Shown here in pieces: positions 46,728 to 54,903 of a DNA stretch of 64,000 bases; position 1 is the first letter of the stretch, and every line of letters starts with the position of its first letter. The notes below the pieces were generated by a model. The model was not told the DNA's origin. It searched no databases and saw only the letters and a list, made by a program, of their open reading frames with translations. A program made the translations under genes and the position numbers. The DNA lies in NCBI RefSeq assembly GCF_003434055.1, contig NZ_QVEX01000001.1, positions 807,824-871,823 on the forward strand. The letters run 5' to 3'. The stretch is from Enterocloster aldenensis. Lineage in GTDB: Bacteria > Bacillota > Clostridia > Lachnospirales > Lachnospiraceae.

Positions 46728-46910
46728 TGTGGATAATGTGGATAATGTGGAAAAATAGTGGACATAATTATTCACGGACATGCCCAAATCCCCTTTTTTC
46801 CGTATAAATCCAAGAAAATCGGAATTGATTGACATTTTTTTATGTTAATCAAAAAATCCACATAGCTTCTTTACATAAAATGTTGAAAACTATGTGGATA
46901 ATGTGGATAA
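46728..46910. promoter_or_regulatory. DnaA-box cluster upstream of dnaD
   Basis: Four perfect TGTGGATAA DnaA boxes occur as two tandem pairs with 9-bp period (46728-46736, 46737-46745; 46893-46901, 46902-46910). Near-matches lie at 46746-46754 and about 46855-46863. The pairs flank an AT-rich stretch. The second pair abuts the murC stop codon. dnaA is not in the window. Confidence 0.75.
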
Positions 46911-48296
46911 CTACCGGCCTAACAGCTTTTCCCCTACTTTTACAATGTCTCCGGCACCCATAGTTATCAACACATCGCCGTTTATACAATTTTCTAAAAT
47001 AAATGTCTCTATATCATCAAAGGACGGGATATAGTGGGCTTTTGTCCCAAGCCGCTCAATCCGTTCTACAATATCCAGCGAGCTGACGCCCAGGGTATCG
47101 GTCTCCCTGGCAGCGTAGATGTCGGCAAGTATCACCTCATCCGCAGCCGACAGGGTCTGTGCGAACTGGTCCAGGAACGCCTTGGTCCTGGTGTAGGTGT
47201 GGGGCTGGAACACACACCACAGCTTCCTGTGCGGATAGTTCTTTGCAGCGGACAGGGTTGCCTTAATCTCCTGGGGATGGTGGGCATAGTCGTCAATAAT
47301 GGTGACCCCGCCTATCTCCCCCTTTTTCTCAAACCTTCTGTCCGTGCCCGTGAATTTCTTAAGTCCTGCCATGACAGCGTCAAACCCTGCCCCCAGTTCC
47401 ATGGCCACGGCAATGGCTGCCAGGGAATTATACACATTATGCTCCCCTGTCACGCCCAGGGCAATGCGGTTCACCACTTCCCCCTGTATGACCAGGTCAT
47501 AGGAAGGCCTCCCAAACCCGTCATATGTGATATCCTTTGCCGTATACGTACTGGAACTGTCCTTTCCAAAAGTGACAACCCTGCATCCCAGCCCCTTTGT
47601 AATCTCCTCAACAGAATCAATGCCGCTGTTAATCACCAGCAGCCCCTTGGCGGGAAGCTTCTCTGCAAACAGCCGGAAGGAATGGCGGATATCCTGGATA
47701 TCCTTAAAGAAATCCAGGTGGTCCTCCTCAATGTTCAGTATGACCTCCATGGTGGGATGGAATGACAGGAAGCTGTTGGTATATTCACAGGCCTCCGTGA
47801 CAAACAGATCCGGGCTCCCTACCCGGATGTTGCCGCCAATGTCCTGAAGGATGCCGCCCACGGAAATGGTCGGGTCCAGATTCCCTGCCAGCAGGATATC
47901 CGTTATCATGGATGTGGTGGTGGTCTTGCCATGGGTGCCGGATACAGCCACTGCCTGCTTATAGTTGCGCATCATCTCCCCTAAAAGCTCTGCCCTGGAA
48001 AGCATGGGAATCCCCTTTTCCTTGACAGCCATGAACTCCGGGTTATCCTCATGGATGGCGGCTGTGTACACCACCACGTCAATGCCTGGTTCCTTTTCTA
48101 TATTAGCCGCCCTCTGCCCATAGTATACCCTGGCGCCCCTGTCTGTCAGGTGGTCCGTAAGCCCTGTCTCATGGGAGTCAGAACCCGTAACGGTAAATCC
48201 TTCTTCCAGGAGGATTTCCGCCAGGCCGCTCATGCTGATGCCTCCAATCCCTATAAAATGAACATGTGACCGTTTTCCAAAATCTATCTGATACAT
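46911..48296 (-). CDS. murC: UDP-N-acetylmuramate--L-alanine ligase
   Basis: A 461-residue Mur ligase adding L-Ala to UDP-MurNAc in the cytoplasm. The N-terminal UDP-binding GIGGISMSGLAEILL, the ATP loop VSGTHGKTTTTSMI, NIEEDHLDF and the C-terminal DDYAHHPQEIKATL with FQPHTYTRT are all present, and the length is usual. GAAGGA precedes ATG 48296. It is followed by the DnaA-box region and dnaD. Confidence 0.95.
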   Translation of the reverse strand: MYQIDFGKRSHVHFIGIGGISMSGLAEILLEEGFTVTGSDSHETGLTDHLTDRGARVYYGQRAANIEKEPGIDVVVYTAAIHEDNPEFMAVKEKGIPMLSRAELLGEMMRNYKQAVAVSGTHGKTTTTSMITDILLAGNLDPTISVGGILQDIGGNIRVGSPDLFVTEACEYTNSFLSFHPTMEVILNIEEDHLDFFKDIQDIRHSFRLFAEKLPAKGLLVINSGIDSVEEITKGLGCRVVTFGKDSSSTYTAKDITYDGFGRPSYDLVIQGEVVNRIALGVTGEHNVYNSLAAIAVAMELGAGFDAVMAGLKKFTGTDRRFEKKGEIGGVTIIDDYAHHPQEIKATLSAAKNYPHRKLWCVFQPHTYTRTKAFLDQFAQTLSAADEVILADIYAARETDTLGVSSLDIVERIERLGTKAHYIPSFDDIETFILENCINGDVLITMGAGDIVKVGEKLLGR

Positions 48297-48403
48297 AATC
48301 AATAATCCTTCCCTGTGCCCGTAGAGCTGTCCACAGCGCTGTCTGCACAAAAATATCTCTTCCTTATTATATCAAAAAAACACTGAAAAGCTATATAAAA
48401 AAT

Positions 48404-48433
48404 GGAGAATTACCGCCCCCGCGGCAACTCTCC
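48404..48433 (-). terminator. Terminator after queT
   Basis: On the minus strand a 12-bp stem with two mismatches (48404-48415 with 48422-48433) is followed by ATTTTTTATA. Confidence 0.75.
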
Positions 48434-48446
48434 GTCATGTATCTTA

Positions 48447-48971
48447 CTAAAATATATTATGTTCGTGGCGTGTCCGGGCTGTCCGGCCTCTGAATATCAG
48501 GTCCTTATACCTGTCCAGGGTTATCAGCAGTACATTTCCAAGGACACCGATGGCCAGTATCTCACCGACCCCAACCGTTCCCATGGCCACAAGGATTAAA
48601 TCCTCAGAACCGTACGCGTACCGCAGCACCCATGGGATGATGACGGTATTGGCAAGGATGGGCGGGACGCACACAAACCATCTGTGCTTCCTCACATACC
48701 ATGAACCGGCTGCCCCGATCAGCGTTGCCAGGCTTCCGAATACCACGTCCAGGGGCATGGCCCCGCAGAGCAGGTTGGAAAGCAGGCACCCCACAAACAG
48801 TCCCGGCACTGCCGCCGGCGTGAAGAAGGGCAGGATGCAAAGGGCCTCTGCAATCCTGAACTGGACCGGACCAAAGCTGATGGGCGCAAACAGGATGGTA
48901 AGCACCACATAGATGGCTGCAATCATGGCCCCCTGGGCCAGCACATACAGCCTGTTGTTTCTCTCTCTCAT
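48447..48971 (-). CDS. queT: QueT-family queuosine precursor transporter
   Basis: A 174-residue membrane protein with five to six helices and the QueT pattern AAIYVVLTILFAPISFGPVQFRIAEAL, PGLFVGCLLSNLLCG and GEILAIGVLGN. It is the substrate-binding S component of an ECF importer for preQ0/preQ1-type queuosine precursors; the shared EcfAAT is not adjacent. AAAGGAG precedes ATG 48971. A candidate preQ1 riboswitch overlaps the ribosome site. Confidence 0.88.
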   Translation of the reverse strand: MRERNNRLYVLAQGAMIAAIYVVLTILFAPISFGPVQFRIAEALCILPFFTPAAVPGLFVGCLLSNLLCGAMPLDVVFGSLATLIGAAGSWYVRKHRWFVCVPPILANTVIIPWVLRYAYGSEDLILVAMGTVGVGEILAIGVLGNVLLITLDRYKDLIFRGRTARTRHEHNIF

Positions 48972-48982
48972 ATTCTGTTCTC

Positions 48983-49024
48983 TCCTTTAGTTTTGTTTTA
49001 GGTGTGGAAGGTCTCGAACACACC
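48983..49024 (-). promoter_or_regulatory. Candidate preQ1-I riboswitch before queT
   Basis: On the minus strand the stem GGTGTG (49019-49024) pairs with CACACC (49001-49006), the loop is TTCGAGACCTTC, and the A-rich tail TAAAACAAAACTAA runs into AAAGGAG. This is the small pseudoknot layout of class I preQ1 switches, whose tail sequesters the ribosome site. The context (queT) fits. The loop is not a perfect consensus match. Confidence 0.6.
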
Positions 49025-49303
49025 GTCTTTTATGTCATATTGACTGATAAAGTATAACACCGGATGCCATAATTATCAAGACTTATTTCTTACGCCATTT
49101 TGTCCGGCGGCCGGTTTGGGGATTGGCCGGTTTGAGGATTGGCCAGCATGGGGATTAGCCGGCCTGTATGTCCCTCTGTGTCAGATGCCCTATGGATATT
49201 TTCTATCTGAAAGATGTGCACAGGCTGATTACTTTATGCTATACTCACCATATGGACCGCAGTCTGCGCCCCATACACCCTGCATAGGAACGAGGTCACT
49301 TCC

Positions 49304-50599
49304 ATGAGTACGATTGGTTACATCAATATATCCCTTGAATTATTTGGAGGCCTGCTCTCGCTGATATTCATCCTCTGCCTTTCCCTTGGCAGCCCCAAAA
49401 AAGAAGAGCTGGAGCATCTGTATATCCGCGTGCTTTCCATCAACACAGCCGTGCTGTTCTCCGATGCCGCGGCATGGCTTTTCAAAGGGCACCCGGATGG
49501 GTTCAGCTTCTGGATGGTACGGATAGCCAACTTCCTGGTTTTTACATTTGGATATATCCTGTTAGCTGTGTTTACGGATTATCTGGTCTGTTTCATATCC
49601 GCAAAGGGGACCGGGATATCCAGGGCCCCATCCCGTCTTATGTGGACACTGACCCTTGCAGCCATTGTCCTGGTAGTCATATCACAGTACAACCACATGT
49701 ACTACCTGATTGACAGCCAGAACATCTACCGCCGCCAGCGCTGGTTCTGGATATCCCAGATGGCTGGCATTATCTGCATGCTTATCAACGGGACAATCCT
49801 GATACGTTACAGGAAGTATCTGTCAAAAAAAGAATTGACCGGACTGGCCGCCTACATAGTGCTGCCTGTCATGGCCATGCTGGTCCAGGCGTTCGTATAC
49901 GGCATAGCAGTCCTCTATATTGCCACCACGGTTTCAGCCCTCTGCATCTACATCAGCATCCAGGTAGAACAGTCGCGCAAATTCAGCCAGGAAGAACTGG
50001 AACTGGAGAAAAGCCGTACAGCCATCATGCTGTCCCAAATCCACCCCCATTTTCTCTACAACTCCCTGTCCGTTATCAAGGGCCTGTGCCAGACCGACCC
50101 CGGGAAGGCAGAACTGGCCGTAGACCATTTCTCCGGCTTTTTAAGGGGAAACCTGGATTCCCTCACCGCCGGCTCCCCCATACCGTTCAGCCAGGAACTG
50201 TCCCATACACGGCATTATCTGGAACTGGAGCAGATGCGCTTTGGCAGCAGGCTGAACGTTATCTATGACGCGCCTGTCACGGACTTTTTAATCCCTCCAC
50301 TTACCCTGCAGCCCATTGTGGAAAACGCGGTCCGCCACGGCATCGTCAAGCGCGAGGAAGGCGGGACACTGACCATCTCCACTGCCGGGACCAGCGAGGC
50401 CTGCACGGTTACCGTGACAGATGACGGAATCGGCTTTGACCCTTTAAAACCAATGCAGGACGGAAAAAAACACATAGGCATACAGAATGTCCAAAAACGC
50501 CTCCAGACCCAGTGCCATGCCATTCTGACCATACGGAGTGCCCCGGGATGCGGCACCGTTGCAGTTATTACCCTTCCCAGGAACACTGCTGGGAAATAA
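49304..50599 (+). CDS. LytS-like sensor histidine kinase
   Basis: A 431-residue kinase with six to seven N-terminal membrane helices (about 8-225), a short coiled coil, and a His_kinase domain with phosphoacceptor SQIHPHFLYNSLSVIKGL, the N-box PIVENAVRHGI, and a GHKL G-box DDGIGFDP and HIGIQNVQKRL. It senses a membrane or extracellular cue. GAGGT precedes ATG 49304. It is followed by the response-regulator gene 45 nt on. In the leader at 49110-49163 are short imperfect tandem repeats of GATTGGCCGG; nothing else is evident in 49025-49303. Confidence 0.88.
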   Translation: MSTIGYINISLELFGGLLSLIFILCLSLGSPKKEELEHLYIRVLSINTAVLFSDAAAWLFKGHPDGFSFWMVRIANFLVFTFGYILLAVFTDYLVCFISAKGTGISRAPSRLMWTLTLAAIVLVVISQYNHMYYLIDSQNIYRRQRWFWISQMAGIICMLINGTILIRYRKYLSKKELTGLAAYIVLPVMAMLVQAFVYGIAVLYIATTVSALCIYISIQVEQSRKFSQEELELEKSRTAIMLSQIHPHFLYNSLSVIKGLCQTDPGKAELAVDHFSGFLRGNLDSLTAGSPIPFSQELSHTRHYLELEQMRFGSRLNVIYDAPVTDFLIPPLTLQPIVENAVRHGIVKREEGGTLTISTAGTSEACTVTVTDDGIGFDPLKPMQDGKKHIGIQNVQKRLQTQCHAILTIRSAPGCGTVAVITLPRNTAGK

Positions 50600-50644
50600 C
50601 TTTACTTTCAAACATACTCCAGCAGAAAAGAGAGGATTGAAACC

Positions 50645-51436
50645 ATGAAATTAGTGGCTGTTGATGATGAGCCCCTTGTACTGGATGTCCTGGTAAAAGC
50701 CATCCGCAAGGCGGAAGCAGGCTGTGAAGTCCAGGGTTTTGTGCGTTCCCGCGACGCCCTGGCCGCTGTCCAGGACGGCCTGCGGCCAGATGCGGCATTC
50801 TTAGATATCGAGATGGCAGGCATGAATGGTCTGGAACTGGCCATGAGGATACGCGCCATTTCCAACCACACAAAAATCATTTTTGTCACAGGATATCCCC
50901 AGTATGCGCTGGAGGCATATTCCATTCATGCCAGGGGATACCTGCTAAAGCCTCCCACTGCTGAGAATGTCCGCAGTGAACTGGACGAGTTAAAATGCCC
51001 TCCGCTCCATGTAAATGGCCGTATCCGTGCACAGACCTTTGGGAACTTTGAGATTTTTGTAGATGACAAGCCGCTTCACTTCAGCCTGTCCAAGACCAAG
51101 GAACTGCTGGCTTATCTTGTTGACCGCCGCGGGGCGGCCGTCAACACAGGCGAGCTGTGTGCAATACTGTGGGAACAGCGGCCGGACAGCCTCTCGGTAA
51201 GAAGCCATCTGCGTACCCTCATATCCGATTTAAGCCGTACCCTTTCCCTGGCCGGCGCTGGGGACATACTGATTAAAAGACGCAACAGCTTTGCCGTTGA
51301 CTGTGAAAAACTGGACTGTGACCTTTATGGCTTCCTGCGCCAGGAACCGGACGCCATCAACACATACATGGGCCAATATATGATGCAGTATACATGGGCT
51401 GAGATGACCCTAGGCGAACTGGAGCGTCAGAAATAG
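50645..51436 (+). CDS. Response regulator with winged-helix output
   Basis: A 263-residue protein. The receiver domain (about 1-118) has the acidic pair VDDEP, the phosphoacceptor AFLDIEMAGMNG, Thr in FVTGYPQYA and Lys in YLLKPP. The output domain (about 125-225) is an OmpR/SARP-like winged helix (FGNFEIFVDDKPLHFSLSKTKELLAYLVDRRG, VRSHLRTLISDLSRTL), not the LytTR domain usual with LytS kinases. GAGAGGA precedes ATG 50645. It forms a two-component pair with the kinase gene. Confidence 0.85.
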   Translation: MKLVAVDDEPLVLDVLVKAIRKAEAGCEVQGFVRSRDALAAVQDGLRPDAAFLDIEMAGMNGLELAMRIRAISNHTKIIFVTGYPQYALEAYSIHARGYLLKPPTAENVRSELDELKCPPLHVNGRIRAQTFGNFEIFVDDKPLHFSLSKTKELLAYLVDRRGAAVNTGELCAILWEQRPDSLSVRSHLRTLISDLSRTLSLAGAGDILIKRRNSFAVDCEKLDCDLYGFLRQEPDAINTYMGQYMMQYTWAEMTLGELERQK

Positions 51437-51519
51437 GATTTAATTTGCGGTTTCTTTGCGGTTTACCTGCTATAGTAAAAGGAGGATACCCAGCACTGCT
51501 TTGCCAAAAGGAGACCCCT

Positions 51520-53316
51520 ATGAAATCCATACAGACAAAATTCATTACCCTGATATTAGGCTGTGTCCTGCTTTCCTCCCTGGTCATCGGAGGCGCGGGA
51601 ATCATGAATGCCAATCAGGTTGTTGACAAGGATTCCGCCTATATCATGAATCTGATGTGCAGCGAAAAAGCCAATGAACTGAACGGGCTGTTTTCCTGTA
51701 TTGAGCAGTCAGTCAATACAGTAGCGGTCTACGCCAACCGGGAACTGAGGGATGTCAAAAGGTTTAAGACCGACCCCGGATATGTCAGGGAATATACCGG
51801 ACATATTCAGGACATTGCCATAAACGCCGCCAACAACACCCAGGGAGCGCTGGCTGTCTATGTGCGCTACAATCCAAAATTCACCTCCCCTACCTCAGGC
51901 CTTTTCTGGAGTAAAACAGCGCTGGACGGGCAATTCCAGGAACTGCCGCCAACAGACTTTTCCCGATACAGCCCTGACGATGTGGAGCATGTCGGCTGGT
52001 ATTATCTTCCGGTCAAAAGCGGACAGGCCACCTGGATGGCTCCCTATATGAACAAAAATATCCAGGTTGAGATGATTTCCTATGTTGTTCCCCTGTACGC
52101 GGACAACACAACCATCGGCGTGGTGGGCATGGATATTGATTTCAACCTTATCAAGGATTCAGTGGATACGATACACGTTTATGACACCGGTTATGCCTTC
52201 CTGACGGATGAACAGGCCAATATTATGTACCACAGGGAAATACCGGCCAGGACTCCCATGGACAGCTTAGAAAGCAGCCTGCTCCCGGTTGCAGACAGAC
52301 TGCGCAGCGGCGGTATCGGCAGCCAGCTGTTTTCCTATGAATGGCGGGGGCACAGGAAACAGATGGCCCTCTGCAGTCTGAAAAATGGGATGCGGCTGGC
52401 CATCACGGCGCCCTCCAGTGAGATAAACGCGGCCAAGAATACGCTGATACTGCAAAGCAGCATTGCCCTGATTGTCATATCCACCCTGGCCGTGATTCTC
52501 ACCATCCTGATGACCCGGCGCCTGATAAAACCCCTTAAGGAATTAAACGAAGCAGCCAGGAAAATAGCCGAAGGCGACCTCTCTGTCTCCCTTTCCCACC
52601 AGACAAAGGACGAGGTGGGCATGCTGGCCGACAGTTTCCAGCAGACTGTCAGCCATCTGCAAAAATACATTAATTACATCAACGGCCTTGCTTACAGGGA
52701 TGCCCTCACCGGGGTAAAGAATAAAACCGCCTATCAGGAAACAATTGCCAACCTGGAGGAAAGGACCAGGACCGGCCGGCCGGAATTTGCAATGATTGTA
52801 TTCGACATCAATAACCTGAAAATAATCAACGACACCCTGGGCCATGACTTTGGCGACATACTGATCATTGATTCCTGTAAGCTGATCTGTAAGGTATTTA
52901 AGCGCAGTCCGGTCTACCGCATTGGCGGGGATGAATTTGTGGTGATTCTGGAAAATGATGACTTTAATAAATATGAAGAGCTTCTGGCCCGCTTCAAAAC
53001 AGCGTTGGATGATTATAACAGACATGCCGGGCCTGACAGCAGGATATCCATTGCCAGAGGCATTGCTATCTATGAGGAAAATGTGGACCTGACGGTCAGC
53101 GACGTATTCAAGCGCGCGGATGATGCCATGTACCAGAATAAAATGCAGGTAAAAAAGCAGAAGGAAACCACAGACCGGAACGCATCAGGCAGTAAACCCT
53201 GCCATAAATCAGATGGCTGTCCAAACAGTTGTCCGGATGACAGTCCGGATGGTAATCCAGATAACAGTCCAGATAACAGTCCAAACAGGGATACAGGGAA
53301 TCGGTTAAAAACTTAA
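51520..53316 (+). CDS. Membrane diguanylate cyclase with Cache sensor
   Basis: A 598-residue protein: N-terminal membrane helix (about 8-30), extracytoplasmic double-Cache domain (about 35-300, with DVEHVGWYYLPVKSGQATWM and GVVGMDIDF), second helix (about 308-330), HAMP (RRLIKPLKELNEAARKIAEGDLSV) and GGDEF domain with the intact RIGGDEFVVIL active site. It makes cyclic-di-GMP in response to a small ligand. No EAL domain is present. The tail is low-complexity (NPDNSPDNSPN). AAAGGAG precedes ATG 51520; an earlier frame start (51445) is not needed. Confidence 0.9.
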   Translation: MKSIQTKFITLILGCVLLSSLVIGGAGIMNANQVVDKDSAYIMNLMCSEKANELNGLFSCIEQSVNTVAVYANRELRDVKRFKTDPGYVREYTGHIQDIAINAANNTQGALAVYVRYNPKFTSPTSGLFWSKTALDGQFQELPPTDFSRYSPDDVEHVGWYYLPVKSGQATWMAPYMNKNIQVEMISYVVPLYADNTTIGVVGMDIDFNLIKDSVDTIHVYDTGYAFLTDEQANIMYHREIPARTPMDSLESSLLPVADRLRSGGIGSQLFSYEWRGHRKQMALCSLKNGMRLAITAPSSEINAAKNTLILQSSIALIVISTLAVILTILMTRRLIKPLKELNEAARKIAEGDLSVSLSHQTKDEVGMLADSFQQTVSHLQKYINYINGLAYRDALTGVKNKTAYQETIANLEERTRTGRPEFAMIVFDINNLKIINDTLGHDFGDILIIDSCKLICKVFKRSPVYRIGGDEFVVILENDDFNKYEELLARFKTALDDYNRHAGPDSRISIARGIAIYEENVDLTVSDVFKRADDAMYQNKMQVKKQKETTDRNASGSKPCHKSDGCPNSCPDDSPDGNPDNSPDNSPNRDTGNRLKT

Positions 53317-53372
53317 ATATCCGGAATCATTTCCATTCCATTGTTCAGATGCATTGTCCAGGGTCCAAAAAC

Positions 53373-53401
53373 AGGCAGACGGCGCAAATCCCCGTCTGCC
53401 T
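53373..53401. terminator. Bidirectional terminator between cyclase and NifX-like genes
   Basis: AGGCAGACGG (53373-53382) pairs with CCGTCTGCCT (53392-53401). On the minus strand GTTTTTG follows, serving the NifX-like gene. Confidence 0.7.
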
Positions 53402-53442
53402 GTATCTTATTGCCTTATTATCCTATAACTTCCAAACAGACC

Positions 53443-53829
53443 CTAGTGCCCGCATGTGCCTCCATGCCCATGACAGCTGTGCTCCCCGCCTTCATGGTGA
53501 TGGTTGCACATGGTATCCGGGTCATAATCCAGGCTGCCCTTTAAGAATGCATCCACAGCCCGATCTGCATTGCCGGCTGCTCCGGGATACAGTTTGATTC
53601 CCGCCTGGTCCAGGGCAATCCTGGCGCCCCCGCCGATTCCTCCGCAGATAAGCACTTCCACGTCCAGGTTCTTTAAAAATACGGCCAGGGCCTCATGACC
53701 GCTTCCTCCGGTCCCCACAACCTGTGATGACACTACCTTGCCATCCTCTGTCTCATAAAGCTTAAACGCTTCACAATGTCCAAAATGCTGGAATATCTCC
53801 TCATTCTCGTATGTTACAGCTATCTTCAT
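53443..53829 (-). CDS. NifX/NifB-like dinitrogenase cofactor-family protein
   Basis: A 128-residue protein with the MKIAVTYENEEIFQHFGHCEAF start of the NifX-like (FeMo-cofactor-binding) fold and LICGGIGGGARIALDQAGI. The C-terminal tail is rich in His and Cys (CNHHHEGGEHSCHGHGGTCGH pattern of metal ligands at about 108-128). Such proteins carry iron-sulfur or metal cofactors and are common in organisms without nitrogenase. GGAGGAG precedes ATG 53829. It overlaps the end of the DUF134 gene by 29 nt. Confidence 0.82.
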   Translation of the reverse strand: MKIAVTYENEEIFQHFGHCEAFKLYETEDGKVVSSQVVGTGGSGHEALAVFLKNLDVEVLICGGIGGGARIALDQAGIKLYPGAAGNADRAVDAFLKGSLDYDPDTMCNHHHEGGEHSCHGHGGTCGH

Positions 53830-54202
53830 TACAATCTCCTCCTGACTTGTTATTGCAGCGGCGTCTCTGGCACCTGCGCTTCCCGCAGTCCTTGCCGCAG
53901 CAGCTGCCTGCATCCGGGCACAGGCTGTAATTGCCGCCCCGTATGGCTAACTGCCGCCCATTGACCAGACAATCCGCCAGTTTCTTCCTGGCAGAATTAT
54001 AAACCGCCTGGACCGTGGTCCTGGCCACTCCCATCTGCCCGGCACACTCCTCCTGGGTGCAGTCAAGCAGGTCAATGAGCCGTATTGTCTCATATTCCTC
54101 CAGTGTCAGTTCCACCCTTGTAGCCGCATCCTGGTCCAATGGACCGAATACTTCCACCATTGGCTGGGAGCAGACTCTTCTGGCTTTAAAGGGCCTTGCC
54201 AT
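53801..54202 (-). CDS. DUF134-family HTH protein
   Basis: A 133-residue protein with the DUF134 start MARPFKARRVC, a sigma-70-region-4-like helix-turn-helix (LTLEEYETIRLIDLLDCTQEECAGQMGVARTTVQAVYNSARKKLA at about 32-77) and a Cys/Arg-rich tail (CCGKDCGKRRCQRRRC) that looks metal-binding. It is a likely DNA-binding metal or redox regulator. ATG 54202 follows AAGGAG by 7 nt, better than ATG 54208. It is coupled to the NifX-like gene and may act at the two palindromes upstream. Confidence 0.85.
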   Translation of the reverse strand: MARPFKARRVCSQPMVEVFGPLDQDAATRVELTLEEYETIRLIDLLDCTQEECAGQMGVARTTVQAVYNSARKKLADCLVNGRQLAIRGGNYSLCPDAGSCCGKDCGKRRCQRRRCNNKSGGDCNEDSCNIRE

Positions 54203-54240
54203 GCGCATTCTCCTTATCCGCTGCCGTTACCGCATTGTTT

Positions 54241-54286
54241 TTGACTTATGTCATTAACTATACAATCATTATTGACATATGTCAAT
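54241..54286 (-). promoter_or_regulatory. Promoter with two spaced palindromic operators
   Basis: On the minus strand TTGACA (54280-54285), 17 nt, TATAGT (54257-54262). A perfect 16-bp palindrome ATTGACATATGTCAAT (54271-54286) covers the -35. A near copy, TTGACTTATGTCATT (54241-54255), covers the start site. Their centres are about 31 bp apart, three helical turns. Confidence 0.75.
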
Positions 54287-54359
54287 ATCTTTTTATGAAT
54301 TTATGTACCTGACAAGATTGATTTACTGCCTCCCGCCCCTGTTCCCGGAAACAGGAAAA

Positions 54360-54394
54360 GCAGGGGCTGCGTACCCAAAACGCATTACCCCTGC
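54360..54394 (-). terminator. Terminator after mazF
   Basis: GCAGGGG (54360-54366) pairs with CCCCTGC (54388-54394) with an inner TGCGT/ACGCA extension. TTTT follows on the minus strand. Confidence 0.65.
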
Positions 54395-54416
54395 CCCTAA
54401 AAATCCTCTATCCAAA

Positions 54417-54833
54417 TCACACACAAGAAGGCACAAACACCTGTCCCCTGCCGCCAACCAGATGCCCCAGCCCCAGGCTGGTAACCATGGCCTGCTCAAT
54501 CCCTTCCATCTGACAGGAATCCAGGTGCCCTATGTATTCCTTTAAACGGTTCCTGTCAATGGTGCGTATCTGCTCTGCCAGAACAGTAGAATCCTGCTTC
54601 AGCCCTCCCCGCATCCTCCGGATACACACATGGGTTGGGATGGCTGCCTTAGTGGAACGGCTGGTGATGGCTGCTACGATAACCGTAGGGCTATACTTAT
54701 TCCCCACATCATTCTGGATTACCAGGACAGGACGGACGCCTCCCTGCTCAGACCCTACCACCGGTGACAGGTCTGCATAATATAAATCCCCTCTCAGGAC
54801 ATTCTGACTGATATTTTTATTCTCTCTATACAT
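54417..54833 (-). CDS. mazF: MazF/PemK-family toxin (EndoA-like)
   Basis: A 138-residue endoribonuclease of the MazF/EndoA family. [29 protein letters not shown] carries the catalytic Arg; [11 protein letters not shown] follows and ends in the Thr/Ser region; the [25 protein letters not shown] segment is also conserved. It cleaves mRNA at short motifs in chromosomal toxin-antitoxin pairs. No MazE-like antitoxin gene is adjacent upstream; the nearest gene upstream is the NiaR-type repressor. The C-terminus (about 20 residues past the core) is longer than usual. GAGGT precedes ATG 54833. Confidence 0.88.
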   Translation of the reverse strand: MYRENKNISQNVLRGDLYYADLSPVVGSEQGGVRPVLVIQNDVGNKYSPTVIVAAITSRSTKAAIPTHVCIRRMRGGLKQDSTVLAEQIRTIDRNRLKEYIGHLDSCQMEGIEQAMVTSLGLGHLVGGRGQVFVPSCV

Positions 54834-54851
54834 AACATTACCTCGCTCAAT

Positions 54852-54889
54852 AAAAATGGTGTTTTCTACTGGAGAGTATCACCATTTTT
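54852..54889 (-). terminator. Hairpin between NiaR-type gene and mazF
   Basis: AAAAATGGTG (54852-54861) pairs with CACCATTTTT (54880-54889). Read on the minus strand it ends in TTTTTATT, so it can terminate the NiaR/ECF transcript just before mazF. Confidence 0.6.
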
Positions 54890-54903
54890 GAGGTAACTAA
54901 ACA

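Noticed and set aside
46600..46910. Chromosomal origin of replication
   Set aside because: DnaA boxes are present, but dnaA, dnaN and rpmH are absent and no clear DNA-unwinding element or GC-skew test is possible in this window; kept as a regulatory or DnaA-binding cluster.
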